DNA from: Aquabacterium sp. CECT 9606
GTDB taxonomy: Bacteria > Pseudomonadota > Gammaproteobacteria > Burkholderiales > Burkholderiaceae_C
Length of the DNA stretch: 64,000 bases
Direction of reading: 5' to 3'
Assembly: GCF_918741295.1 (NCBI RefSeq)
Contig: NZ_CAKKNB010000003.1
Coordinates: 924,577-988,576 of the forward strand
The notes beneath the pieces were generated by a model. The model saw nothing but the letters and a program-made list of their open reading frames with translations. It was not told the DNA's origin and made no database searches. Each line of letters opens with the position of its first letter. The stretch's first letter is position 1. The translations under genes were made by a program, and so were the position numbers. Positions 18,038-29,699 of the stretch are shown in pieces.

Positions 18038-19773
18038 GCTGGTGACGCGCTCCTTCGTCGCGATTTGGCGGGTTGCACACAAGTGGCCAAGAAGCAGCGG
18101 GTGTCGCCCGAGGGGAAGGCCACGGTGATGGTTTCGGCATCGGCGGCGGTGACGGTGCCTTGGCCATAGCGGGCCACACGCACCAGGTCGTTCTCAGCAA
18201 AAACCGCATGCGGGGACGCGGGCTTGGCGGCCGTTGGCTCCTCGATGGGCGCCGTGGCTTGTTGTCGCTGCAAGGCGCTCAAGCGAAGGCAGTTGTCGCA
18301 GGTTTCGCAACGCTCAAAGTCCGCGCCTTCGCCAAAGTGCTCCTGAAGGACTTTCCAACGGCACAGGCCGGTCTGCCCATAGAACACCATTTTCTCGAGC
18401 AAGGCCTTGTCGTGCTCACGTTTGCCGCGGTAGGCCTCGAGCAACTGGTCCATGGCGGCATCGCTCAAGCCGCGGCGCAGCAAACGCAATTCGCCCACAC
18501 GGTTTTGCGCCACGATCTTGTGGTGGCGAAGCAGCCGCAAGGCCACTTGCAGCTTGTTGGCCGGACGCTTCAAGGTTTGCTGCAGCAGCGCCAGCGTCCA
18601 GCGTTGGCCTGCGGGCGGGTCTTCAATCAAAGCGCGGTACAAGGCATCGATGTCCTGCAGGTCGGGGTAGCGCCCTCCCATGAAAAAGCGCTGCACAGCT
18701 CGATCCCGGTGAAGGTAAAGCAAGCAACAGGTGGCGGCTTGACCGTCGCGCCCCGCCCTGCCCGACTCCTGGTAATAAGCATCCAGGCCCGAGGGCATCT
18801 GGTAGTGCAAGACGAAACGCGTGTCGGGTTTGTCGATGCCCAGGCCGAAGGCGTTGGTGGCCACCATCACCCGCGCTTCGTTGCGCATGAAGGCTTCCTG
18901 GTTGGCGTGGCGCTCGGCCTTGGGAAGGCGGCCGTGGTACAGGGTGACCGATTCGCCCGCGTCTTTCAAAGCCTGGTGCACCTGCTCCACGGTCTTGACG
19001 GTGGCACCGTAGATCACGCCCGACCCCGCGGTCGATTGCAAGAATGACAAGGCGGCTGTCATTTTTTCTGACTCACTCACCACCTGCTTGACCTCGTAGT
19101 GCAGATTGGCGCGGTAAATGCCGGTGTTGACCACGCCCAGTCCCGAGGCGTCGAGTTGCCGGGCAATGTCTTCAATGACGTCTAGCGTGGCGGTGGCAGT
19201 GAGCGCGAGCAGCGTGGGTTGCCCCAGCAACGAACGGGCGGCCGAGATTTCCAGAAAGGCGGGACGGAAATCGTGTCCCCATTGAGAGACGCAGTGCGCC
19301 TCGTCCACCACCAGCAGACTGGTGGGGCGGTGCTTCAGCAAGGCCAGGAACTCGGGCGCCGCCAACCTTTCCGGGGTGGTGAAAACAATGCGGGCTTCAC
19401 CGGACCCCACGGCGGCCTCGGCCTCGGCCACCTCGGGCGCGGCCATGGCGCTGTGCAATTGCACGGCGTGCACGCCCATGGCCTGCAAGGCGTCGCATTG
19501 GTCCTTCATCAGGGCGATCAAGGGCGAGACCACCACGGTGCGGCCGGGCAGCAACAAGGCCGGAAGCTGATAACAAAGGGATTTTCCTGCGCCGGTGGGC
19601 ATGACGGCCAGGGTGGGCTGCCCCAGCATGACCCGGCGGATCACGGCATCCTGCCCTTCTCTGAGGGCCTGGATGCCGAAGGTTTTTTTCATCAGGCGAT
19701 GCAGGCCAGATTGCCAGGCCTCGTCACCAGGGCCGTGCAGGGCGTGGTCGATCTCGGTAGTGGGGGAACTCAT
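18034..19773 (-). CDS. recQ: RecQ-family ATP-dependent DNA helicase with atypical C-terminus
   Basis: A 3'-5' DNA helicase of 579 residues. Seen are Walker A PTGAGKS, the DEAH box in VDEAHCVSQWGHDFR, and motif VI QESGRAGRDG. About 110 residues, including a winged-helix-like stretch, lie between motif VI and the zinc site (CRWKVLQEHFGE, CETCDNC). No HRDC domain follows; a short beta domain (ENDLVRVARYGQGTV near the end) resembles the C-terminal domain of UvrD/PcrA. The ATG at 19773 is preferred over a TTG 19 codons upstream. It is divergent from cheW. Confidence 0.92.
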   Translation of the reverse strand: MSSPTTEIDHALHGPGDEAWQSGLHRLMKKTFGIQALREGQDAVIRRVMLGQPTLAVMPTGAGKSLCYQLPALLLPGRTVVVSPLIALMKDQCDALQAMGVHAVQLHSAMAAPEVAEAEAAVGSGEARIVFTTPERLAAPEFLALLKHRPTSLLVVDEAHCVSQWGHDFRPAFLEISAARSLLGQPTLLALTATATLDVIEDIARQLDASGLGVVNTGIYRANLHYEVKQVVSESEKMTAALSFLQSTAGSGVIYGATVKTVEQVHQALKDAGESVTLYHGRLPKAERHANQEAFMRNEARVMVATNAFGLGIDKPDTRFVLHYQMPSGLDAYYQESGRAGRDGQAATCCLLYLHRDRAVQRFFMGGRYPDLQDIDALYRALIEDPPAGQRWTLALLQQTLKRPANKLQVALRLLRHHKIVAQNRVGELRLLRRGLSDAAMDQLLEAYRGKREHDKALLEKMVFYGQTGLCRWKVLQEHFGEGADFERCETCDNCLRLSALQRQQATAPIEEPTAAKPASPHAVFAENDLVRVARYGQGTVTAADAETITVAFPSGDTRCFLATCVQPAKSRRRSASPA

Positions 19774-19874
19774 CAAACTGCATGAGCAACTGGCAGGCCC
19801 GCAAGCAGCCTCAAGTTTCCCGGCCAACAACCGACATCCCTGGGGAGACCATTTCTATCGATTCGAGGACGTGT

Positions 19875-20453
19875 ATGGAAGCCCTTCAAGTAGCTGCCCC
19901 CAAGCCAGCATCCGCGGTACGGCCCGGCGCACCCGGCAGTTTATCCAGCCGGGGCAATCCAGCCCGTCAAATTCAGCATGCGGTATCCGGTCGTGAATTC
20001 CTCACGTTCCGCCTGGGCACCGAGGAATACGGCATCGACATCCTGAAGGTTCAGGAAATCCGCTCTTACGAGCCGCCCACCAAGATCGCCAACGCCCCGT
20101 CTTACTTGAAAGGCGTGGTGAACCTGCGCGGCGTGATCGTGCCCATCGTTGACCTGCGCGTGAAGTTCAATTGCTTGAACGAAAATGGCGAGAGCGACGT
20201 CAACGACTTCACGGTGGTGATCGTGCTGAACGTGCGCGGCCGCGTGGTGGGCGCCGTGGTTGATTCCGTCAGCGACGTGATCCAGCTGGCCGAGCAGATG
20301 ATCAAGCCCGCGCCCGAGATGAGCGCCTCGATGGTGGACACGACCTACATCACCGGCATTGCCAACATCAACGAGCGCCTCTTGATCTTGATGGACATCG
20401 AGTCGCTGATGAGCAGCTCCGAGATGGGCCTGATCGGCAACCTGACGCCCTGA
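19875..20453 (+). CDS. cheW: CheW-like chemotaxis coupling protein
   Basis: A scaffold linking chemoreceptors to CheA. The CheW domain spans about residues 40-185, with EFLTFRLGTEEYGIDILKV, GVVNLRGVIVPIVDLR and the C-terminal LLILMDIESLM. A disordered N-terminal tail of about 40 residues precedes it. GAGG lies 6 bases before the ATG at 19875, which fixes the start (192 residues). No cheA, receptor or other chemotaxis gene is near, so it is a solitary copy. Confidence 0.93.
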   Translation: MEALQVAAPKPASAVRPGAPGSLSSRGNPARQIQHAVSGREFLTFRLGTEEYGIDILKVQEIRSYEPPTKIANAPSYLKGVVNLRGVIVPIVDLRVKFNCLNENGESDVNDFTVVIVLNVRGRVVGAVVDSVSDVIQLAEQMIKPAPEMSASMVDTTYITGIANINERLLILMDIESLMSSSEMGLIGNLTP

Positions 20454-20459
20454 TGCAGT

Positions 20460-23078
20460 TCACTGGGCCGCCCGTCGCAAGGTATTGACGACGGGTTGCT
20501 CCAGCACCCCCCGCAGGCTCCACCAGCCTGCCAGAGCGGCCAACACAGCCCCCACCGCCGCGCCCATCAAGGGCCACCACAGCGGCGCGTTCCAATCGAA
20601 CTCGAACACCCAGCGGGCCAAAGCCCAGCCGACGCACAGCGCCGCGCTGGAGGCCAAGGCCCCTGCCAGCGCACCCACGCCCAACAACTCCACGCGCTGC
20701 ACCTTGGCCAGCATGTGCTGAGAGGCGCCCAGGGCCTTGAGCACGGCCCAATCCTTGGCGCGGCGTTCACGCGAGGTCAGCAGACCCGCCATCAGCACGA
20801 TCAGGCCCGCGGCCAAGGTGAAGGCGAACAGGAATTCGACCGCCGCGATGACCTGGTCCATGATCCGGTTGATCTGGGCCAGCGTGGCCGACACGTCGAC
20901 CACAGTGACGTTGGGGAAGGACTGCACCAGGATGCGGTCCAGCTTGCCATCAGGTGGCGCGCGGAACGAGGTGATGAAGGTGGCCGGCCACTCGGGCATC
21001 GATGCCATGGGCGCCATCACGAAGAAATTGACGCGCATGGAAGCCCAGTCCACTTTGCGCAGGCTGGTGATGCGGGCCTGGTGCTGAACACCTCCGATGT
21101 CGAACGTGAGCTGGTCGTTCAGGTGCAGCCCCAAGGTTTTGGCCAAGCCTTCTTCCACGCTCAAGGCGCCCTTTTCGTTCGCCTGGTAACGGCCAGCCAC
21201 CACCGGGTTGTAGGCAGGCTGTTGGGCCGCGTAGCTGAGGTTGAATTCCCGGTCGGCCAGACGCTGGGCCCGGTCGTCGGCGTAGTCCTCGGGCTTGACG
21301 GTCTTGCCGTTGATGCCCACCAGGCGACCACGGATCATGGGATACCAGTCGAATTGCTTGACGCCGGCTTTCTGCAATTGCGCCTTGAAAGCCTCGGTCT
21401 GGTCGGGCTGGATGTTGATGACGAAACGGTTGGGCGCATCGACCGGCGTGGCCGCCCGCCAACTGGCGATCAGGTCGGTGCGCAGCAAAACCAGCAGCAC
21501 CAAGGCCAGCAAGCCGATGGCCAGCGCGCAGACCTGCACCACGGTCTGGCCTGGTTGGGCGGTGAGTTGCCGGGTGGCCAGCACCAACCAGGGCGGGGCC
21601 ACGCCACTGAGCTTGTTGAGCAGACGCTGAAGGATGAACACAGCCAGGGCGCCGAGGGCTGCAAAAGCAAGCACGGCCACGGCGACACCACCCAGGGCGA
21701 TCGCGCCCAGCTTGACGTCACGCGCCACCATCATCAGCAAGGCCAGCAACGCCACACCACCCAGGCCCACGGCCAGCACCGACGCCCCCTTGAGTTCGCC
21801 CACATCACGGCGCAGCACGCGCAGTGGCGGCACGCGGGCCAATTGAAGCACCGGGGGCAGCCCAAAGCCCAAGGTGAGCACCACACCCACGCCCAGGCCC
21901 AGCACCACGGGCCAGATGCTGGGCGCGGGCAAGGCGACCGGCACCAGCTCGGACAGCAGTGCCACGAACACCTGGTGGAAGCCCCAACCCAAAGCCAGAC
22001 CCAAGCCGCTGGCCACCAGGCCCACGATGAGGAACTGGAGCCCGTAAGTCAGCGCCATCTGGTTCTGCGGCACGCCCAGCACGCGCAACATGGCGCAATC
22101 ATCCAGGCGCCGCTGAGCAAAGTCACGAGAGACCAAGGCAACCGCCACCGCGGACAGCAAAGCCGCCAGCAGCGCCACCAGGCGCAGGAACAGACCGGCC
22201 CGATCAAGGGTGGCACGCATTTCGGGGCGGCCCTGGTCCAGCGTCTCCACGCGCAACCCGCGTGTGGTTTTGGATTGCGCTTGCGCCGCCGCAACGAAGG
22301 TTTGAACGGCCTTGGCGGAGGCATCATTCGCGCCCTGCTGGCCCGCATTGGGCGCCACACCCGCGTCGCCCGCACGCGCCGGGCCGGCCACCAACAAGCG
22401 GTAAGTGACGCGGCTGGCGGGTTGCACCAATTGAGTGGCGGCCAGATCGGATTGGCGGATCATCACGCGAGGTGAAAAGCTCATGAAGCCGGCGCCCCGG
22501 TCGGCCTCGATGGCAATGACCGAAGCGATGAGGAAAGACACATCGCCCAACCAAAGCCGGTCACCCACCCGCAGGTTCAGCACGGGCAGCAAGGAGGCGT
22601 CCACCCAGGCTTGGCCGGCGGGCGGGCCGCCCAGAGGGGCTTTGTCCGAAGGCACCACGGAGCCATCGGCCAGCACGCGGCCCAGGGTGATCTGACCGCG
22701 CAAGGGGTAAGCCTCGCTGACGGCCTTCAGCGCCACGAGCTTGCTGTCACCACCGCGCTCGTCGGGCGCACGGGCCATGCTGGGAAAGGCCGCGGTGCTG
22801 GCTTGCCTCAAACCCAGCTTTTGCGCTTCGGCCGACAGCGCGGCCGGCATCGGTTGGTCGGCCACCACCAGGGCGTCGGCGGCCAGCAATTGGGCGGCAT
22901 CGCGCACCAGGCCTTGCTCAATGCGGTCGGCGAAAAATCCCACGGCAGACAAGGCCGTGACGGCCAATACCACCGCCACCAGCAACAATCTGAGGCTGCC
23001 AGAGCGCATGTCGCGCCACGTCTGCTTGAGGGCCCAGCGCCAGGCCGGCACCGACGAGACCGCTGAATTGATCGCCAT
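20460..23078 (-). CDS. FtsX-like ABC transporter permease (YbbP type)
   Basis: An 872-residue inner-membrane protein with ten or so hydrophobic segments and two FtsX domains, as in YbbP and LolC/E-like MacB-family permeases. An N-terminal helix (about 28-50) is followed by a large periplasmic domain, a membrane block around 300-520, a second periplasmic domain, and a final three-helix bundle. Such proteins normally pair with a YbbA-type ATPase that lies next to them; none is present here. It converges on cheW with 6 bp between stops. Confidence 0.9.
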   Translation of the reverse strand: MAINSAVSSVPAWRWALKQTWRDMRSGSLRLLLVAVVLAVTALSAVGFFADRIEQGLVRDAAQLLAADALVVADQPMPAALSAEAQKLGLRQASTAAFPSMARAPDERGGDSKLVALKAVSEAYPLRGQITLGRVLADGSVVPSDKAPLGGPPAGQAWVDASLLPVLNLRVGDRLWLGDVSFLIASVIAIEADRGAGFMSFSPRVMIRQSDLAATQLVQPASRVTYRLLVAGPARAGDAGVAPNAGQQGANDASAKAVQTFVAAAQAQSKTTRGLRVETLDQGRPEMRATLDRAGLFLRLVALLAALLSAVAVALVSRDFAQRRLDDCAMLRVLGVPQNQMALTYGLQFLIVGLVASGLGLALGWGFHQVFVALLSELVPVALPAPSIWPVVLGLGVGVVLTLGFGLPPVLQLARVPPLRVLRRDVGELKGASVLAVGLGGVALLALLMMVARDVKLGAIALGGVAVAVLAFAALGALAVFILQRLLNKLSGVAPPWLVLATRQLTAQPGQTVVQVCALAIGLLALVLLVLLRTDLIASWRAATPVDAPNRFVINIQPDQTEAFKAQLQKAGVKQFDWYPMIRGRLVGINGKTVKPEDYADDRAQRLADREFNLSYAAQQPAYNPVVAGRYQANEKGALSVEEGLAKTLGLHLNDQLTFDIGGVQHQARITSLRKVDWASMRVNFFVMAPMASMPEWPATFITSFRAPPDGKLDRILVQSFPNVTVVDVSATLAQINRIMDQVIAAVEFLFAFTLAAGLIVLMAGLLTSRERRAKDWAVLKALGASQHMLAKVQRVELLGVGALAGALASSAALCVGWALARWVFEFDWNAPLWWPLMGAAVGAVLAALAGWWSLRGVLEQPVVNTLRRAAQ

Positions 23079-23144
23079 GACACTCCGTTTTTCTCAAAAA
23101 CTGAAGGATCATTAGAACCTAATCAGAATGCCCCGCCCCCTGTC

Positions 23145-23897
23145 ATGCCGATCAAGTATTTGCAAGGCCTCACCGCGCCGGAACGCACGCCGCAAAGCAA
23201 CCTTCACCTGGGGGTTTCTTTGGCCTTCGTGGCAGGCGCCATCAACGCCGGGGGGTTTCTGGCCGTCGGGCAATACACCTCGCACATGACCGGCGTGGTC
23301 TCGGGCATGGCCGATCACCTGGCATTGGGCCAGTTGGACCTCGTCATCGCGGGCCTGGAGGCGCTGGTGTCCTTTCTGCTGGGCGCGGCCACTTCGGCCA
23401 TCCTCATCAATTGGTCGCGCAGGCGGGGTAGCCGCAGTGAATACGCCCTGCCCTTGATGATCGAGGCGGGCCTGTTGCTGGTCTTTGGCTTGATGGGCGA
23501 ACGGCTCAATGTGTCCATGACGCTGGAGGTGTCCTTGACCATCGCCCTGCTGTGCTTTGTGATGGGGCTGCAGAACGCCATGGTGACCAAGGTGTCGAAC
23601 GCCGAGATCCGCACCACGCACGTCACGGGCCTGGTCACCGACATCGGGATCGAGCTGGGCAAGCTGCTTTACTGGAACAGCGCGGCGCCCCACCACGCGC
23701 TGGGCAAGGTGCAGGTCAATGCGAGAAAGCTGCGCATCCTGCTGGCCTTGACCGGAGCATTCATGGTGGGCAGTGTGGTGGGCGCGCTAGGCTTCAAGCA
23801 TGTGGGCTATGTCTCCACCGTGCCCTTGGCGCTGGTGCTGGCACTGTTGTCATCGGTGCAGCTCATGCCTCCGCGGCCAAGCAAACTCACACTTTGA
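23145..23897 (+). CDS. DUF1275 (YoaK) family membrane protein
   Basis: A 250-residue integral membrane protein with about six hydrophobic segments. The family signature is FVAGAINAGGFLAVGQYTSHMTG near the N-terminus, plus MGLQNAMVTKVS and RTTHVTGLVTDIGIELGKL in the middle. Function is unknown. It is divergent from the FtsX-like gene (66 bp) and ends 8 bp from the convergent adenine deaminase stop. Confidence 0.9.
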   Translation: MPIKYLQGLTAPERTPQSNLHLGVSLAFVAGAINAGGFLAVGQYTSHMTGVVSGMADHLALGQLDLVIAGLEALVSFLLGAATSAILINWSRRRGSRSEYALPLMIEAGLLLVFGLMGERLNVSMTLEVSLTIALLCFVMGLQNAMVTKVSNAEIRTTHVTGLVTDIGIELGKLLYWNSAAPHHALGKVQVNARKLRILLALTGAFMVGSVVGALGFKHVGYVSTVPLALVLALLSSVQLMPPRPSKLTL

Positions 23898-23905
23898 TTG
23901 AAGGC

Positions 23906-26126
<2,221 letters not shown>

Positions 26127-26192
26127 GTCATCTCCAGGGTGGAAAAAATCAAAACAAAGATGGAACCTGCAGCCAGGGGCGATGATGCCTCG

Positions 26193-27128
26193 TCAGCTGC
26201 CAGGATGGAAGGGCTTGCCCAGTGACGCCGGCATGTTGACGCGAATCCACGTCGGATTGCGAGAGATCAGGACCAGCACCACGATGGTGGCCAGGTAAGG
26301 CAGCATGGTCAGCCATTGGCTGGGAATCTGGATGCCCTGCCCTTGCAGTTGGAACTGCAACATGGTCACGCCGCCGAACAAGTAAGCCCCCAGCAAAACG
26401 CGGGCCGGACGCCAAGTGGCGAAGGTGGTCAGCGCCAGGGCGATCCAGCCCTTGCCCGCCACCATGCCTTCAACCCACAGCGGGGTGTAGACCACCGACA
26501 GGTAAGCCCCCGCCAAGCCGCACAGCGCACCGCCGCCCATCACCGCCATCAGGCGGATGCGGCGAACGGGGTAGCCCAAGGCGTGTGCCGACTCGGGCGA
26601 CTCGCCCACGGCACGCAAGATCAAGCCTGCCCTTGAACGATAAAGGAACCAGGCCAGGCCCGCCGTGAAGGCGATGGCCAGGTACACCAAAGGGTGCTGT
26701 TTGAACAAGGCCGGGCCGATGAAGGGAATGTCTGACAGATAAGGGATGGCGAAGTTGGGCCGCTCGGGCAGTTTCTCTTGCGTGTAGCGGATGCCGGCAA
26801 ACGCTGACAGGCCCGCCCCGAACAGGCTGAGCGCCAATCCGGTGGCGTACTGGTTGGTGTTGAGCCAGATCACCAGCACGCCGAACACGGCGGCCAGCAA
26901 GGCCCCGGCCGCGGCACCCGCCAAGAAGGCCAGGGTGTCGCTGCCGGTGTTCACACCGGTGGCAAAGCCAGCAATGGCGGCCACCAGCATCAGGCCTTCG
27001 GCCCCGAGGTTGACCACGCCGGAGCGTTCATTGATCAACAAACCCATGGCGGCCAGCCCCAGCACGGTGCCCGCGTTCAGCGTGGCGGCCAGCAGCAAGG
27101 CCAGCGAATCGGCGGTGAAGACGCTCAT
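26193..27128 (-). CDS. Purine-type ABC transporter permease 2
   Basis: A 311-residue inner-membrane permease of the branched-chain amino acid/BMP-type transporter family, with about eight to ten hydrophobic segments. Family motifs include LLINERSGVVNLGAEGLML near the start and RAVGESPESAHALGYPV in the cytoplasmic coupling loop. The ATG at 27128 overlaps the stop of permease 1 by 4 bp. It would pair with the adjacent permease as a heterodimer. Confidence 0.93.
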   Translation of the reverse strand: MSVFTADSLALLLAATLNAGTVLGLAAMGLLINERSGVVNLGAEGLMLVAAIAGFATGVNTGSDTLAFLAGAAAGALLAAVFGVLVIWLNTNQYATGLALSLFGAGLSAFAGIRYTQEKLPERPNFAIPYLSDIPFIGPALFKQHPLVYLAIAFTAGLAWFLYRSRAGLILRAVGESPESAHALGYPVRRIRLMAVMGGGALCGLAGAYLSVVYTPLWVEGMVAGKGWIALALTTFATWRPARVLLGAYLFGGVTMLQFQLQGQGIQIPSQWLTMLPYLATIVVLVLISRNPTWIRVNMPASLGKPFHPGS

Positions 27129-28183
27129 TTGGAAACCCAGCGCAAGCGTTGATGGATGAAGGTGTCGCAGGCCAGCAGGCAAAACAGCAAGAGGCCCTGG
27201 AAGACACCGGTGAGCGCTTTGGGCAAGCCCAGGCGCGATTGGGCCAGTTCACCGCCGATGTAGAACATGCTCATCAGCAAGGCCGAAAACACGATGCCGA
27301 CCGGATTGAGCCGACCCACGAAGGCCACGATGATCGCTGCGAAACCGTAGCCCATGGGCACGAAGGGCGTGAGCTGCCCTTGTGGGCCGGCCGCCTCCAG
27401 CGCCCCCGCCAAGCCGGCCATGCCGCCCGACATCAACAAGCCAGTCCACAGCGCCCTGCGCGACGAGAAGCCCGCGTAGCGCGCGGCCGCCGGAGCCAGG
27501 CCACCCACTTGCAACTGGAAGCCCGCGTAGGTGCGCGCCAGAAAGATGGTGAACGCCGCCACCGCCGCCAAGGCGATGTAGACGCCAATGTTCATGCGAA
27601 AACCGCTGACGATCTTGGGGATGCGCGCCGGGTCGAGGAAGGTGATGGTCTGCGGAAAGTTGTAGCCCTGCGGGTCTTTCCAAGGGCCGTAGACCAGGTA
27701 GCTCAACAGCATCTCGGCCACGTAGACCAGCATCAGGCTGACCAGGATCTCGCTGGCGTTGAACCGGTCGCGCAGCAAAGCCACGATCGCGGCCCACGCC
27801 ATGCCGCCCAACAGACCAGCCAGCAGCACCCCGACCACGATCCAGCGGCCGGTGTCGGGTGTGGCCTGCATGGCCACCCACCCACCGCAGATGGCACCCA
27901 GCACGAACTGGCCTTCAGCGCCGATGTTCCACAAGTTGGCGCGAAAGCACACGGCCAGGCCCAGGGCGATCAGCACCAGCGGCGTGGCCTTGATGGTCAG
28001 CTCGGTGAGCGAATAAACGTTTTTGACCGGCTCGTAAAAAAACATCCGCAAGCCGTCCACCGGGTTCTTGCCCAGGACCACGAACAGGAGCGAGCCCACC
28101 AGCACGGTGATCAGCAAAGCGATGACGGGCGAACCCACCATCAGTAGCCTGGACGGTTCGGCGCGCGCTTCAAGCTTGAACAT
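27125..28183 (-). CDS. Purine-type ABC transporter permease 1
   Basis: A 352-residue inner-membrane permease, companion of the downstream gene. Hydrophobic segments begin at about residue 17; the conserved FRANLWNIGAEGQFVLGA and the coupling-loop region GGLAPAAARYAGFSSRR match Nup-type permeases. It overlaps the ATPase gene by 14 bp upstream and permease 2 by 4 bp downstream, so all three should be made in fixed proportion. Confidence 0.93.
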   Translation of the reverse strand: MFKLEARAEPSRLLMVGSPVIALLITVLVGSLLFVVLGKNPVDGLRMFFYEPVKNVYSLTELTIKATPLVLIALGLAVCFRANLWNIGAEGQFVLGAICGGWVAMQATPDTGRWIVVGVLLAGLLGGMAWAAIVALLRDRFNASEILVSLMLVYVAEMLLSYLVYGPWKDPQGYNFPQTITFLDPARIPKIVSGFRMNIGVYIALAAVAAFTIFLARTYAGFQLQVGGLAPAAARYAGFSSRRALWTGLLMSGGMAGLAGALEAAGPQGQLTPFVPMGYGFAAIIVAFVGRLNPVGIVFSALLMSMFYIGGELAQSRLGLPKALTGVFQGLLLFCLLACDTFIHQRLRWVSK

Positions 28184-29681
28184 GGGCGCCCTCCCACAGT
28201 CCGCTCATCCAGATGCCGATCTGTTCGACCGTGGCCTCACCGGCATCAATGCTGGGCGACAGGCGCCCTTGTGCCATCACCATCAGTCGGTCACTCACTT
28301 CAAACAATTCGTCCAACTCCTCGCTGACCACGAGCACGGCGCACCCGGCATCGCGCAGTTTCAACAACTCACCCCGGATCTGCGCGGCGGCGCCCACGTC
28401 CACGCCCCAGGTTGGTTGGGACACCAACAACAACTTGGGTGAGGCGTCGATCTCGCGGCCCATGATGAACTTCTGCAGGTTGCCGCCCGACAGGCTCTTG
28501 GCCATCGCGCCCGAACCACCGGCCTTGACCTTGAAACGTTCGATCAGGTCAGACGCCATGCCGTGCGTGCCTTGAACCCGCAACCACCCCGCTCGGCCCA
28601 CCGCATTGGTGCGAGTCAACAAGGTGTTCTGGGCCAGCGACATGACGGGCACGGCGCCCCGGCCCAGGCGCTCTTCGGGCACGCTGTGCAGGCCCAGCTG
28701 ACGACGTTCGCGCGGCGACGCGCGGCTGATGTCCTGGCCAAACAGGGTGACCATGCCGGGCGTGGTACGCGGGTCTTCGCCGCTCAGGGCAGCCATCAGG
28801 GCTTGCTGGCCATTGCCCGACACGCCCGCGATGCCAACAATCTCGCCAGCTTGCACCTGCAGGCAAATGCCTTGCAGACTCACACCAAACGGATCTTGCT
28901 TGGCCAGGTTCAGGTTCTTGACCACCAAGGCGGTGGCCCCCAGCACAGGCGCCACACGCTTGAGCTGCGGCGGTTCGGAGCCAATCATCAGGCGGGACAA
29001 GCTGGCATTGGTCTCCTGACGCGGATCGACCTCGCCGGTGACCTTGCCACCACGCAACACGGTGCAGCGGTGGCACAGTGCGCGGATCTCGTCCAGCTTG
29101 TGACTGATGTAAAGGATGGAGCAACCACGCTCGGCCAACTGCCGCAAGGTCACGAAGAGTTTCTCGACGGCCTGTGGTGTCAGCACCGACGTCGGCTCAT
29201 CCAGGATCAGCAGTTGGGGGTTCGTGAGCAAGGCGCGCACGATCTCGACCCGTTGGCGCTCGCCCACGCTCAGTGTGTGCACCGGGCGCCAGGGGTCGAC
29301 TTCCAGCCCGTAATCGGCTGACACCGCCTGGATGCGCTCAACGACCTCGGGCAAGGTCCATTTTTTATCAAGGCCCAGCCACACGTTTTCGGCGGCGGTG
29401 AGCGTGTCGAACAGCGAAAAATGCTGGAACACCATGCTGATGCCCAGGGCCCGGGCCTCTTGCGGCGAACGCACCTGCACCAATGCGCCATTGAAATAGA
29501 TCTCGCCGGCATCGGGTTTCACTGCGCCGAAGATGATCTTCATCAAGGTGGATTTGCCCGCGCCGTTTTCGCCCAGCACGGCATGGATCTCGCCGGGGAG
29601 CACATGCAGGCTGACTTGGTCATTGGCCCGCACCGCAGGGTACTGCTTGGTGATGTTCTTGAGTTCTAGGCGGTACGACAT
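28170..29681 (-). CDS. Purine-type ABC transporter ATP-binding protein (duplicated ABC)
   Basis: A 503-residue ATPase with two ABC domains in tandem, like sugar and Nup-type importers. The first has Walker A GENGAGKST (37-45), signature LSVGE (137-141) and Walker B LLILDEP (157-163). The second has a degenerate Walker A (GVSGNGQQAL) but an intact LSGGN signature. It is 18 bp downstream of guanine deaminase and overlaps permease 1. Confidence 0.94.
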   Translation of the reverse strand: MSYRLELKNITKQYPAVRANDQVSLHVLPGEIHAVLGENGAGKSTLMKIIFGAVKPDAGEIYFNGALVQVRSPQEARALGISMVFQHFSLFDTLTAAENVWLGLDKKWTLPEVVERIQAVSADYGLEVDPWRPVHTLSVGERQRVEIVRALLTNPQLLILDEPTSVLTPQAVEKLFVTLRQLAERGCSILYISHKLDEIRALCHRCTVLRGGKVTGEVDPRQETNASLSRLMIGSEPPQLKRVAPVLGATALVVKNLNLAKQDPFGVSLQGICLQVQAGEIVGIAGVSGNGQQALMAALSGEDPRTTPGMVTLFGQDISRASPRERRQLGLHSVPEERLGRGAVPVMSLAQNTLLTRTNAVGRAGWLRVQGTHGMASDLIERFKVKAGGSGAMAKSLSGGNLQKFIMGREIDASPKLLLVSQPTWGVDVGAAAQIRGELLKLRDAGCAVLVVSEELDELFEVSDRLMVMAQGRLSPSIDAGEATVEQIGIWMSGLWEGAHVQA

Positions 29682-29699
29682 AAAAAGCGCCTGGGCGCG

